Part shown: positions 20,986 to 34,100 of the stretch, piece by piece | Layout: each line of letters opens with the position of its first letter | How positions within the stretch are numbered: the stretch's first letter is position 1 | Source: Cloeon dipterum | Taxonomy: Eukaryota > Arthropoda > Insecta > Ephemeroptera > Baetidae | Assembly (NCBI RefSeq): GCF_949628265.1 | Contig: NC_088789.1 | Location: forward strand, 25,909,883-25,973,882 | Reading direction: 5' to 3' | DNA length: 64,000 nucleotides | Translations under genes and position numbers: made by a program | Notes under the pieces: model-generated | What the model was told of the DNA's origin: nothing | What the model saw: the letters and a program-made list of their open reading frames with translations, nothing else | Databases searched by the model: none

Positions 20986-22089
20986 TTAGTTCACTAGCTC
21001 GACATAGTTGGCCGGCAGCATGCCCTGGGCGCCCGTGCGCTGCACCGTGCCCGTCATCCAGCCCTCGTCGATCGGGGTGCAGCCGATCAGGATGTCTCCA
21101 TCCATAAAGGACACTTCGTCTCCGTCCTGAGCGTCGTAGTCGTACATGGCACGGTACACTCGCTGCAACACGCAAAATGTCAAAGCCACTGTGTTAGTAT
21201 ACAAGATTTTAATTAAACCAATAAGCAGATCAAATGGGTATCAAAAATTTGTATAAACTGAATGGAAAATGGCAAACGAACACTTTACAAAACAGTTTTT
21301 GAGACACAAAGGAAATAATTTATATGTAATTACAAAAACTGAATATTGCTTGGCTCATATTCACGTCCCATGATGTATTAAAGTAATTGCAGGGTGATGT
21401 ACAGTCTAAACAATAAATAATTCCATTACTTAGTGAGGTGCAAACAACAGAGTGTAAAATTTTACGTTTTTGAGGGTGCAAAAAGGGGGTTGAAGGGTTG
21501 GCACCCATAAACTACTCTGACTCTCTAGTGGAGATTGAGGTTAAATTAGCAGAGTGCAGTTTTTGAAAATCAGACTGTTAGAGGCTGAGATTTGGACACG
21601 AAAGCGTTTTAGAAAACCCGAAAAAACACCATTTTGTAGTTTATATTTTTTAATATAAAATTTAGACATGCCACCATTCAAGATTTAAACTTATCTAACC
21701 TGATTTTTTGCGATATACAAATTGGCAATATCAAATTTACATAATTTCAATTTATTCTTGATCAAACGTGATTTCCGTTTTGAATATTCGATTTTAGTGG
21801 CCTTGATCTTTGACCTACCACTTTGAGGTCAATAGGAAAGTTGTTCCTCCAGACGAGACAAGTTCAGCAGTGTCTAAATTTTTGTTCTCTGACCAATTTT
21901 AACCAAATTGGAGAAAATTTGAAGTCCAAAATTAAAAATTAAGGCGACCGGGAAACCCGCAAAATTTAGAAAGTTACCTCAATGGCGTTTTTGGTCACTT
22001 TTGGTAAAAAATTTGAAATAATTTAAAATCCTGAAGTCATTTCATTTGATGGGGTAATAGTTTAGTTTGCAATTTACCCCAGCAGATTT

Positions 22090-22125
<36 letters not shown>

Positions 22126-25100
22126 TTGTTGCTGTTGTTGCAGCTGCTGCACCTGCTGTTGTTGCCTCTGCTGCTGCATTCTCAGCTGCTGCTGCAGTTG
22201 ATGCTGTTGCTGCTGCAGTTGCTGTTGTTGCTGCTGTTGCTGGTAACGCTGCTGGGCTATTTGCTGCTGCAAGCGTTGCTGCTCGAGGAGCTGCTGCTGC
22301 TGGTGTTGCTGTTGTTGCTGCTGCTGATGGTAGTGCTGTTGTTGCTGTGCTTGATGGTGGTGGTGTTGCTGCGGCATCTGGTTGCCCGGCCGACCACCGC
22401 CATACCCTGCGGGGTACTCCTGCGCCACCGAGCCGTAGTATTCGTTCACCGGGTCTAGGTCAGCGATTGAGCCGATTTTCCGCGTCGGCGGGTTTGTTAC
22501 TGCAAGAAAATAATGAATGTATAGCAAATTATTGGTTTTTATGTTATTGGACAGACGTAATAATTGTTTTAACGATTTGGGACAGTTGTAGACCAATTAA
22601 TTTTTTTCTAAGGGGTTGAAAATATTGCTTTGTTTTACGTTATTCATTTTTTTTGTTTTATTAGGATCAAACATACAATTAAAATAATATATTTTTTTAA
22701 ATTAAAACTTTTAGGATTCGACGTTTTAGTTTTTAGCAAAATAATTTAAATCATTTATACAGCATTTAACGAGTTAAGAAAAGGAGATTTGACAAAGTTA
22801 GTGAGTTATGAAACTTAAAATGAGAAAGACAGTAGTTTTCATTCAATCGTGGTGCTATTTGATTTGTTGACTCTATTTGATAAGACACATCAATCAACAG
22901 GTATTTTATGACTTTCCGGAAAAGTCCCTTCATTACAGACTTTAGCCGGGAAATTTTCTAATAGGTCATATTTAACGTTTTCAAACTTTCTGAGGTGTCT
23001 AAAACATGATTTAGGAAAAATTTACACTAGAAACGTATTTTTGAAGAGAGCAATACTAAAAAATAGGAAATTTCATCTCAGTTTTCAGAATTTGTTTAGT
23101 TTACTTAAGCTCACGAATCCTGGAAATAACCCTGGTGGGAAATTTATATTTTTTTCCTTAACGTCGAAAATGACCCCTCAATCATTTTGCCTCATAAATG
23201 AGTCTCTAGAAACCAATATTAATTTATATTGAGGAAAACTTTATTTATAAATACATTTTGAGCCCTTTTCTCTGTAAGTCGTCGAATCAGAAAATTTCCA
23301 TGTTTTTCTGTCTGTGGTTGACATGAGGAAGGGCTACAGGAATAAAATGGTTGTAATAAAATCTAAAACATCGACTTGTGTGACTTTCCTTTGTAAGGAA
23401 ATTGTTTTGAAATCATAAATGCTAAAATCTTATTCCACCCACTATAAATTTTGGTTTCACAATGACAGATTTAAATCCCTTTTTTAAATATTGAAGAGAT
23501 ATACTGACAATATAAATTTAAATCAATATAATAAATAGGAAATCATATTTATTTTTCATGTATTTTTTCTTTTTAATTAAGACTTGCTGACCCACAAGAA
23601 AAAACCCATAATTTTTTGGCTCTCGCAAGCTGGCCACTAGCCTAACATATTCACACAGGGCAGCCAAACCAAAACGACAAAGCACAAGATAATGAGATGT
23701 GTGTTGGCAAGCGGAGGGCCAAAGCGACAATGAATTCTGGAGCGTACCTGCGCCGCGATCTGACGTGTAAATCACCGTTTGGGCACTCTGCCTGACTGAG
23801 TAAGGACTAATGTATTGTCGGTTGCCCTCCTGGCTGGCGATGGGGTCGTAGTCGGCGATGCGGCCCGGCTGGTACGAGGGCACCTGCTGCTGCTGCTGAT
23901 GCTGGGGTGTGTGCGGCTGCTTGGCCGGCGCTGGCTGGTGGTGGTGGTTGTTCACCGGCGCTGGCTGGTGGTTGTTGCTCACGGGGGGCGCCATGGGCAT
24001 GGACGTGTGCTGGATGGGAGGGTTGTGCACGTGGTTTTCTAAACAGCCGACGGCTAATGAGCGGGGGTTGGATTGCATGGTGCGTTTAGAGATTAGCGAG
24101 GTGTTTTTTTTTCTTTCTAAAGGATGTGGACGGTGAAACTCGCAAATGAGCAAGCGGCTGAAATGAATGCACTGATTCTTTGGCAAAATTTTATGGTATT
24201 CATTTTAAGACAACACTTTAAGTAACCACAAACTGTACTAAAACAGCAAAGAAACTGATTTCGCAGCTTTATTGTTTTGATTTTTAATCAGCCAAAAAGG
24301 TGTTTTGGAAAAAGCCACCAAATTATAAATAAAATGCAGTAGCAATCACAGCAAATCATAATGAAATCAGCCAACAAAGCAGAAAACTAATTCTTTCGGA
24401 CCCCTAGAGGAGCAAATGCTTGCAATTGTCGCGAGACAAGGAAAAGCCAAATTACCACGAGGAGTAGCATCACCGTTTTCCTCCTTCTCTCGTTTCTGCT
24501 CCATGATAGCCTTCTTCTCCAGATCTCCGTGGTACGCCACATTACTGCAAACAAAGCCGCAGTTATTCGGAGAACGAACGACCTTGCCGGCGAGCGATGA
24601 ACGCACCTGATGATTTTCGTGTTTGCCCGAATGCGCAAAATTTCCGGATCGTCTGCGATCTGCGTCACTTTCCCCTTGGCCTTTTCAAAGTCCTCGTGGT
24701 ACTTGACCTGAAATAACCATGCACAGTGTTACTCTTTTTAAATCGTTTAACTCGTGCGAAACTAAATGAAACTGTTGTTTGCGGCGTCGGTTCGCGACGT
24801 AAACAAAAACTGGCTCGGTGCAGGTGCACGCGTTCTCACGCATAATCACGCCTGCTCTGGTGCTGCTTACTTTGCTTTGAGCCGTCATAATTGCAATGCG
24901 CGGGAGCCGCGTGATCGGCATCTCGCTAATTGCACGCATTGTTTGCAATCGCGTGTTGACAAGAATGGAAAGAAAAGTCACTCCAATGTGAGTGGAAAAA
25001 TAAAAATAGAACAGAACAAAAACAATATTACATACATCTTGCTATGAAGCTGATTTGAAAATACGCTCGTGAGATTTAGTGTTTCCTGAAATTAAACCAT

Positions 25101-28100
25101 CTGGCGAGCAGGTCAGTCAAAAAGTGAGCTTTTCCCCCTGTTAAGTCTGAAGAAGTCGAGAGTTGCAGCCAACAAAGACAGGAAACAGCCGTTTATTTCT
25201 TTACTTCGTCAATTGAAAGGGTCAATTTTATCTGTTACTATGCCTTAAAGCCACAAATCCAACGAGGAAAGAAGTGTGGTAGTTATAACAAAGTTTTCCT
25301 GTTGCACATCATGATGGTAAAGAGAGCAAAGCTGATTTACTTCGAGCCCCTTAGTGAGATGTGCTATTTCTAAAGCGAAAAATTCATTCGAGAACGTGTC
25401 ACACCGGGTGATGTTTGCTCTTCCCACAGAACGCAGCTATATAAACAAATACACTCACATTTGACTGGATCTTGGTGTTCTCAGCAATTCTCTTGAACTC
25501 TGGCGTTTCCGCGACTGTCGTCGCCTTGGCCTTGGGGATGTGCCTGGGAACAATTCAAAATTTCATCAGACCAAAGCATAACACTGCAGCTTCTTTCATT
25601 TTTTTGCAACAAGATCAAGGACGAAAAATTTCCTCAATAACTAAAATACGTTTTAATTGATTCTATGAAATAATTTGAGACAGGTTTTAATGCGTGGACG
25701 TGCGAATTCCATTTCAATGAGTTTTTGACCACGCATTTTGCCATTTTGGGAGTAATTTGCTCTTGAGTGGGTCGACGGCAGCTGGCTGCACGTGTGGGAA
25801 GCAGCAACGGCGTGGTTGTGTGACGTACGAGACGATTAAGTGCACATGCCGAATAATGCGAGAGCACTTCCGACGCAACAATTTGCCCGCTCGATGGCCC
25901 AGCACCGCTTATCGGGCCCAATTTGCTTTGCAAATCGTGCACTTTTACTGATTGCTTCATGCGTTCTTCGCGAGGCATGGCTTCGTCCAAAATCGGCGTG
26001 GGATAAATTGTTTTCTCGCTCGCCACCCGCAATTTGCGAATTGGCATTGGCGAAAATGTGGGAAAATTGTTGATTTATGTGTGCAGGGCTTAAATTTGAA
26101 AAATTGCTCCAGCATTGCACAATTTTAGCAGCTCTTTTCGGTGTGTATCTGTGCATTCTGGGAATACCAGATGAGGTCATTCTAGGAAAAAATGATGCCG
26201 GCTTTTGTTGATTTAAGGGCAGTTCCGTTAGTTTTCCCTGTTTATGTTTTTTAATACATCGTCACTATCATAAAGAGATTGTTAAAACAAATTAAAAATA
26301 AAAAAATGAGGTCGTATCTATGTAGTAAAAGCAAACTAGAAATTTATTAAACACTAGCAATTTCTCTTTTCCTCGCATTGAGGTCTATAAAGCGACACTC
26401 TTGTGTTTGTGTTGTAGGCGTAATGATTTCTGAACCGAGTGTCGGCAGTGCAATGGCAGGCCAAGGTGATGTCAGAGCGCAAGAATTTATGGAAACAAGC
26501 CGACCTACATGAAAATAAGGCGAGACAATTGGTGCTGCGCTGCATTCGACTCCATATGCCACTCCAAAGGGTTTGTTTTTTTTCTATTCCCACAATTTTC
26601 GTCCGTTGCTAATGACACCTGGTCTAACTCGCGTGAAAAACAGGCCGAAATGATGATTGCTCTGTTAGAGAAGAAACTTCCGGCCAATTTAGCTCAATTC
26701 CATAGAAATTCAAAGAAAGCTAAATATAGTTTCAATAACAGAGGCAGAAGATTTTCCACCTTTCGAGTAATTATTATGTTGTAAATTGCTTATCAGAAAA
26801 CAAGAATCAGGTTTTCTTATACGTTCTTTGCTAATCATCTCGATCGCGAGAGTTATGAGTGGCGTTGCGAAACAGATACATTTTAATTTGCACAAGGAGC
26901 ATCTCCGCGCGGTAGCAGGAAGAAGGAACTAATACCCGGCCGATTGCGATAAGTACAAAAATAATTAAGGAGTGCACGAACGAGCGAGCGACTTTCCCTT
27001 TCGCGGGCTGGTCGCGGTATTTCGGCACTCGGTAGGGCAGGAGTGAGGCGCGGCGCCATATAGCCGACAAACAAAAACCAGTCGGTCCCGCGTATATAGA
27101 AAGTTGAAAAGGGTCACGGCGCGCGCTTGCTTTTCTGCTCGACGACCAGATGATCGAAAAACGCGAGTGCTGCGGGGCTTCCATGCAGCACTTCTCGAGG
27201 TGCACATACCTAGGGTTGCCACGCGGCTTCAGACAACAACGTACAAATTTGCTTCGTGAATTTCTTCTCCGGAATTGCGATTTTTTTCACAATTTTCTTG
27301 TCATCGACTGCACATGGTGTTTATGCAGCATCCATTAATCTAGTGACAGCAAGATTAGTTGATTGAGTTGCAGTCGAATGTTTCTTACACAATTTTCACG
27401 TGTTTTAGAAGGTCAGAAACCTTTTCTGTCCATTACGTAATACTGCCTATAGATTGTATCTTTTTTAGGGAAAATTAACAATTTATATGACTTTTTCTTC
27501 AAACTTAGTAAACTATAGACGTTTGCTGGCTATAAAACCTCGAAGATTTTGGCAGATCTTTGCCTAATAGTTTCGTCTGGCAACCCCTACACTTACATTC
27601 GCACACTGCGGCATAAGCCGAGTCGAGTCTCGCAAAGCTGAAAGCGCTACGAGGATAAGGCACAGGCTTTGTGCCCCTCGCTGTGCGGTCAACGGAATCA
27701 CTACAACCAACAATGCGGTTAAACTTGTAGAGGGATAAAAGGGGCGCTTTTCGCGCCGTGTACTCCAATTCGCTATATGCATTGTTGCACTTCCCAAGCA
27801 GCTGATATACAGAAATTCCATCAGTTTGTGCTTCGAATCTGCTTTTGTTAATTAAAATACCGATACAACTAGTTTGATTTTTATGCTAATTTGTGAATGG
27901 AGTCTAAACGAGTACCTGGAGAGGCATAAGTCTTAATTAATTTGTTTATTTTCTGTTTGTATATGTTTGTATTCCTCCTCTGATTTTCTAACAGCACGAA
28001 GGACATAAACAACTGCGCTTCAGTTTTCGTCTCACTGCGCTGTTATTTCGAAAATTAGCACCAATTCTTTTCTTCGTCTGCGATTGTGTTCTTCTGACCT

Positions 28101-31100
28101 ACATCTGCTCTGAGCAGCAGCAATTACCGCACATCAGCCCTGTTATAAAAGTCGAAACATTAAAAAAGTAACAAATCTGGAGCTGCCTTGCATTTTCTAG
28201 ATCAGGGCTGTGCGCCGATAAAAAAAATACCCGTTCTAATTGAATTTAAATGCAGAGTGTGGCTGGAGTCGTCCGCGGCTGCATGTGAGCTGCATTTAAA
28301 GCCGAGTGCACAAAAACCTGCTCAATTGAACAATTGCGGCGCTTTCACTCTTTGCCTTCCTGACTTGGCACTACTCACTTGGCGTATTTCCTTCTTTACG
28401 GATGCCAACCTTCGATCTGCTGCCACTACTACCACCCCGGGTCACGAGAGATTGTAAATATTTTCAACGCCAGTGATTGTTCAACTTCCTCGAAGAGAAT
28501 AAAACATTTAGCGTTTTAGCACCTCTTAAAAGCATAAAAATGTGCATGGTTATAAATTTTCTTCATGCAAGATAAGCATTTGTCAAAAATTAGTCTAGCT
28601 GTGTGCGTCCCATTTGATGAGGCTGCTAAAATTTATTTTGGCTGAGCATTTGACATCGAATGACACGAAAAATGTGAACACCACGATTTCACAATGTAGA
28701 AGTCTTCACGATGTTGCCACTTGAGATTATTTATGTAGCGATACAGTGACTAAAATTAGACCCCACAGAGCAGCGATGCATGAATAAAATTCCAAACAGT
28801 TCAGTAACAGGGCCTTGAGAGATGAAGAAGTATTTTTTATTTTTCGAAAAGACGATTCCAAGTTGATTTTGCATCCGCAAAAACTGCAAAGGACTATAGC
28901 TCTACGAATTGAACCTCCATATTGTCCTGCTTGGTGAACAGACTGGGGTTTCGTGCTCACAAAGTTGGGACATCCAGGTCAGCGCAGCCGGCACATCTGT
29001 TCGAGTGTGAAAGTGTACGCAGCTCTGGTCCATTCACACCGGCGTGAAACCAAAGTCGAGTGCGGCGGCGACACACGCTCCACCCGCGATTGTTCCTTCT
29101 TCCACACGCGGCGGATTCCGTTTCCAAGCCGATCCTAATGTTTCGGGGAAGGGGGACAAAAGGGCCAGCGGCGGCTTCGGCACGCGATACCATCTCTGCG
29201 TCTACATGCGTAATGCGTCACTCATCGCCACAAAATAATGGTAATTCACTGACACGTGGGATTCTCTCAACAATTTGGCGGTAAAGAGGTGCATTTTTCT
29301 CCTGGGTGGATGGCAAATCTGCAGCTCGGCCGCCGTGACTCAGCGCAGCGTTATCTTGACGCGCTTTTGCTACTTTCTAATTCGAGTCGGAATCTCTGAT
29401 TCAGTTATTACGCGGTTGCTCTGGATCACTGCGCTGACTTAAGTGACAATGACTTACGGTCAGTCTAAAATCAAAAACTCCATCCAGCATGATGTCGCTC
29501 CAAGGCCTATATCTGAACTAGAATGCTTTTCAATTCAAAATGACTCAACGTTAATCATGACTGACAAAATACCGAAACACACCACGAGAATATTTTTGGC
29601 TGAGTCATTCCTAATTTGTATAAATTCAAACCATATTGTAGCTCTTTTCCAGGCCGCTGAACGAAACAAATAAGAGCAAGAATAGCCAAAAACTTCTCTA
29701 GCAGCGAGCCGGGACGGACAAATTGGCTCGATTCTTCGCTTCGAATTTCACCCTCAGCGATCTGGAAATAGACGCGTTGGGCGTCTGGAGCCCGTCTCCT
29801 ATTCTCGGACCGATAAACATCTTGGGGGCGGCGAACGCGAGAGAAAAACGGCAAAATCTCGACTCAATTGGCGCAAATGCCTTTTTCTTCTCGAGCCGGG
29901 CATTACGTCAGCGTGGCGCGATTCTTTCTTTCGCCACTTATTATTCTTGACGTCACCGGCTGGCGAAGCAAGCCGAAGACGGCGACCATCTGGAGGCTGC
30001 GGCCGGCCCGTGTGCCGCCGGGCCAAAGGTCTCGTCTTATTTCTAATGCATCTGAATGTCAGATAAGGTCAATACGCGCTGACTGTGCGGCATTTGAAAA
30101 ATTCGTTAAGTCGTCGTCGCCGCGGGTGTGGACTGTGGACCGACGGGAGGTGTTGCCCACAGTCCACAGTCAGTCAGAAAAACGAGCGCAACACTTTTAT
30201 ATCAAAGCACTGGATCTAAAAAAAACTGAAAAGAAAAAAGGGTTGAGAGTTTTATGACATTGGCAATGCCTTATCTGGTTCTTAATTTTACATCTGGCCT
30301 ATTTAATGCAATTGCTTCGAAGAAGCCCGTACCAAATGGCTAAAATGGTTTCCAACTCTTAAGAGTGTGCAGATTTTTTTATTTAGAAGAACTGATCAAC
30401 TGGAATTAATAATAAATCTTGGGGGAATGTGTCATAGCAAGGCAAAGATTTTCCTGTCTGCAGAATGGCTTGCATGTTTGACTTCTTGAGACTCACCAAA
30501 ACGGTTGGATATTTCACGGAGGTACCGAACAGGATCGTGATGAAGACCTTGGCAACTTACTAATTTTCCGCTCGTTAGTCGGTAATACTTTGATAAAAGC
30601 ACTGTGGCAAAAACTACAAACAGTTGACTCAATCGATCACTCGTTAAAGCCGACAATGCACAATAAAGTTCGTTCTGACCCAATTATCTTTTGAAATAGA
30701 GATCTCAAGTCTGCTGCACCGTTTTGAAATAAAATATTTTATCTACACCTCCAAAGAAAATCTCTTTCCGTAACCTAAAGATAAAAAACGAACACGCATA
30801 AGGCTATCAAGCTCACTGAGGAATTTTCCCCCTGGCTTCCATTCCCGGAGCAATTTCACAGAATGTGGTTTCTCTTAATCTGACAATGAGGGGTGAATTA
30901 TCATAATTTATAAAAGGGGCATCCAGGAGCCAAATCAGCTTTTGAAGGATAATAGAAACGATTTAGACCCATTTCCTGATCCTTCTTTTTGCTTTGTTAG
31001 AAAACTTAATCTTTCTCTGAACAACGACAGCAAAAAGCAAGGCCTTTTTAACCTTTTTTCGTTATCATTTCTCCCAAGTGCGGCTTTTTGTCTCGTACGC

Positions 31101-34100
31101 TCCAGATCACAGAGCATTTTGCCGAGCAGAAACAGAAAGGAAGGGCGAAACCGTCGCTTGGAAAGTATGGAAAGTCAACAGCAGCAGCAGCAGCGCGGTT
31201 TGGATTTCGAGATGGAGCACTGGAGCCGCCCTCGAGTGACGACGCCTAATGAGGCCCGATTCATTGCGTTTCGCCCCCGCCCAGACCGACCGACTGAGTA
31301 GACGCGTCTTAAATTAATATTAAACAAACGAAGCCACGTGCTCCCCCACTTCCGTGCGTCGAGAGGTGAAATTATGCGCCCGTAACTCATTGGCAGCCGA
31401 ATAATTTTGCTCGTTAACGACCGACCGCGACCGTTCGAGTTTCCAGCCAGTATATGTTTGTGAAACGCTAAAAGACGAATGCCGAATGCGTGTTTAAAAT
31501 CACAATGGAACGGCGCGACGCGAAGAATGTAAGCCTTTTGTCGCGCCACCGAGAGCAGCAGAAGAGAAGAGAGGACTCTTCGTGTTTGACTTCCGGAGGG
31601 CCCCACCTTATCGTGTTTAAATTAAGTGCACCTGAGAAAATGCCGAGCATGTGCACCGCTCTGTCAGCCGGCATAATATGAATTTCGTTTGTGTGCGAAC
31701 CAGCAGCCGCCAGGAGAGCACAACAAACATTCGGGCGACAATGAGTTCATCGCCTCTCGCCATCTGCGCTCTCATTCATTTGGAAAATGAAACGGCATAC
31801 TGTTGAATTTAAAAAGAGAACTATTTCATTGCCGTTGTGCTCCATATTCTTTTGTTGACGAAGCTTCGAATTTATGGAATAGTGGAGCGTATTTTTTATT
31901 GTGGGAGCTAAAATAGACACTTTGAGACCTAAAACAGAGATAAACGGTCTCAAAAAAGTCACCAAACGAATATTTCCTCCCGTAAGAGCCTCTTGTTAAA
32001 TTTATCTCTGATTTTGGTATTTTCTATCGCAGTCAAATTGGTTTAAATCAACTTTTATTATGTGTTTCTGCGATTATAAATCGATAGTCCAACTCTTAAC
32101 AATAAGCTGCAAGTAGACACCAAAAATTCGGTATCAGAACAAGCTTTAAACATGGGAGGAAAAATGCTTTTCAAGTCGTACGATACAAATTTAGCGATAT
32201 TAATAGTTTAATAAATGGAAGTCGTAAATAATGTTTTTATTTCCATTTGTTTATATTCCTCCGCGAGTATCTAAACCTTTTTTGTCTGTATAATTATAGC
32301 TTTCGCCTTTTTATTTCTTCTCTTTTCATGAGAATATATATCTAGATGGTGTATAAATTTATTTATTGATATGAAAGAAGTGTGAAATATCCCCAGAGGT
32401 CAAACAGTTCTGTGAATAATCCGTAACAAAATGTTTAAGATGAACGAAGAAGACAAGGACGTTTTTCTCGTAAATTTTTCATGTCGGCCGTGTTGTAATC
32501 GGTTTTGAACGAGTATGTTGCGGCCGGCGGCGGTTCTAATGCATTTACGAGGGAAATCTCTGGACAATAAAGTGGGCCGTTCGTTGCAGGCGCAGCAGAT
32601 GCGCGCCGGCGATAGAAAAAGCTGCTGGTCGGTGGGACGGTGGGTAATCCGACGCCCAATTTATCCGATATACAGCTTCAACGCGACTGCATGAGTGTTG
32701 CAACAAAAGCGCTGGTCAACAGCCTCGACTTTTCAGGCTTCCGATTTGCATTTACGAACAGGTTACTTTTCATTTCAATCGGTCAGATCATTAGAGAGAG
32801 TTTCGTATCCGAAAAAGGCGATACTGCGATCAGGAAATGCAGTCAATGTGCTCTGCGGGCACGGCAGCTGTGCGCAAACAATCGAATTCAGGAATCGGGC
32901 CGAAAAAGGGAAAAATAAACGATCAAACATCTGCCCGCATGCAACACTGTTTGCATTAACGAGAGGAAGCCGTTTTCTATTCCGGCGGCGGCCGCTTAAT
33001 TGCGAGCGTGGGAAGTCGCCGCAGTCGCATTATCAAAGTGCACTTTATTTACACTGACGAGGAATTAAATTCGTCGAGATGGAGACGAATCCTCCGCGAG
33101 TCGGAGAACGAAACTAGTTTCCTCTTCGGGGTGAAGTTTGAAAAGTGATACCTTTGGTGCGCGGCTCCCATGTCGCCGCCGCATTTTCACACCTTCCCTC
33201 GCCTCGCCGTGTTTTTGCGAATCGCCCCAGACGCACAGCACACTTGATACGCGCGAATATAATTTCAATTTATTCGAGCCAATGCGGTTTTATTATTTTT
33301 CACTCCGCTTTCCTGCTTTTAACATATTACGCGTCAGATGTAAATAAATTGTACGCAGAATTTTAGTTTTTTTCTTTTTGGAACGGACCAAGGTTAAGCT
33401 TTGTCGTTACGTGCTATTTTGCAGTGCAAAAGGCACTGCTCCAAAAAAAATATATAACAAAAAACGAAAAGGATTAGTTCAAATTAGGAAAAAATTATTT
33501 CATTCTTCCTTGTCGTCGGCTGATCCCTGTAGTCCGTTAATTTTGAACCAAAAACAAAATTTTTAAATCAAAATCATACCTTGCAAATTTTAAGAAATCT
33601 CTCATGCAAAGTAATTTTTCTATTTTAAAAATTAACGACCTTTTGTATTGTTCCCATGCATTGGAGCACTGTGAATCGATTTCACCTCATACTCGTGTTT
33701 TTATTAAAAAAAATTCTTTAACATATTCATTTCTCTTCAAATTTCATTTCTATTTTAGCCTTATCAAATTCCACACGACCTGATTCGCGTGATTGACCAC
33801 CAAAGTCATTTTCTCGGCTCAATCTCCTTTTATGGCTTTATGTTCACCGATTATTTAATGAACAATAAACCCCTTAAAGATTGATCTTCTTACGGATTGC
33901 TTAAGAAGTCAGTAATCATCAAGCTGGTATAGCTTGTCATGACCCAGAAATGGGCGGTTTGAGGCAGGCCACGCATGAGTCAACCCGTGACAAATCATTT
34001 CTTATTAAAACCGCTTCCTATACGGCTCGCGTAAAATAAAATAAAAAACGAAATTCTTCTCATTTATACGAAAGGAAATTTCAAAGTCGTAAACTAATAA

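Noticed and set aside
22090-22458. Leu-rich open frame on the plus strand
   Set aside because: It is the antisense shadow of the Lasp polyQ exon (CTG/TTG repeats).
25634-26180. Overlapping 114- and 137-codon minus-strand frames in Lasp intron 2
   Set aside because: They overlap in different frames, have no domain, and are not bounded by splice sites in Lasp phase.
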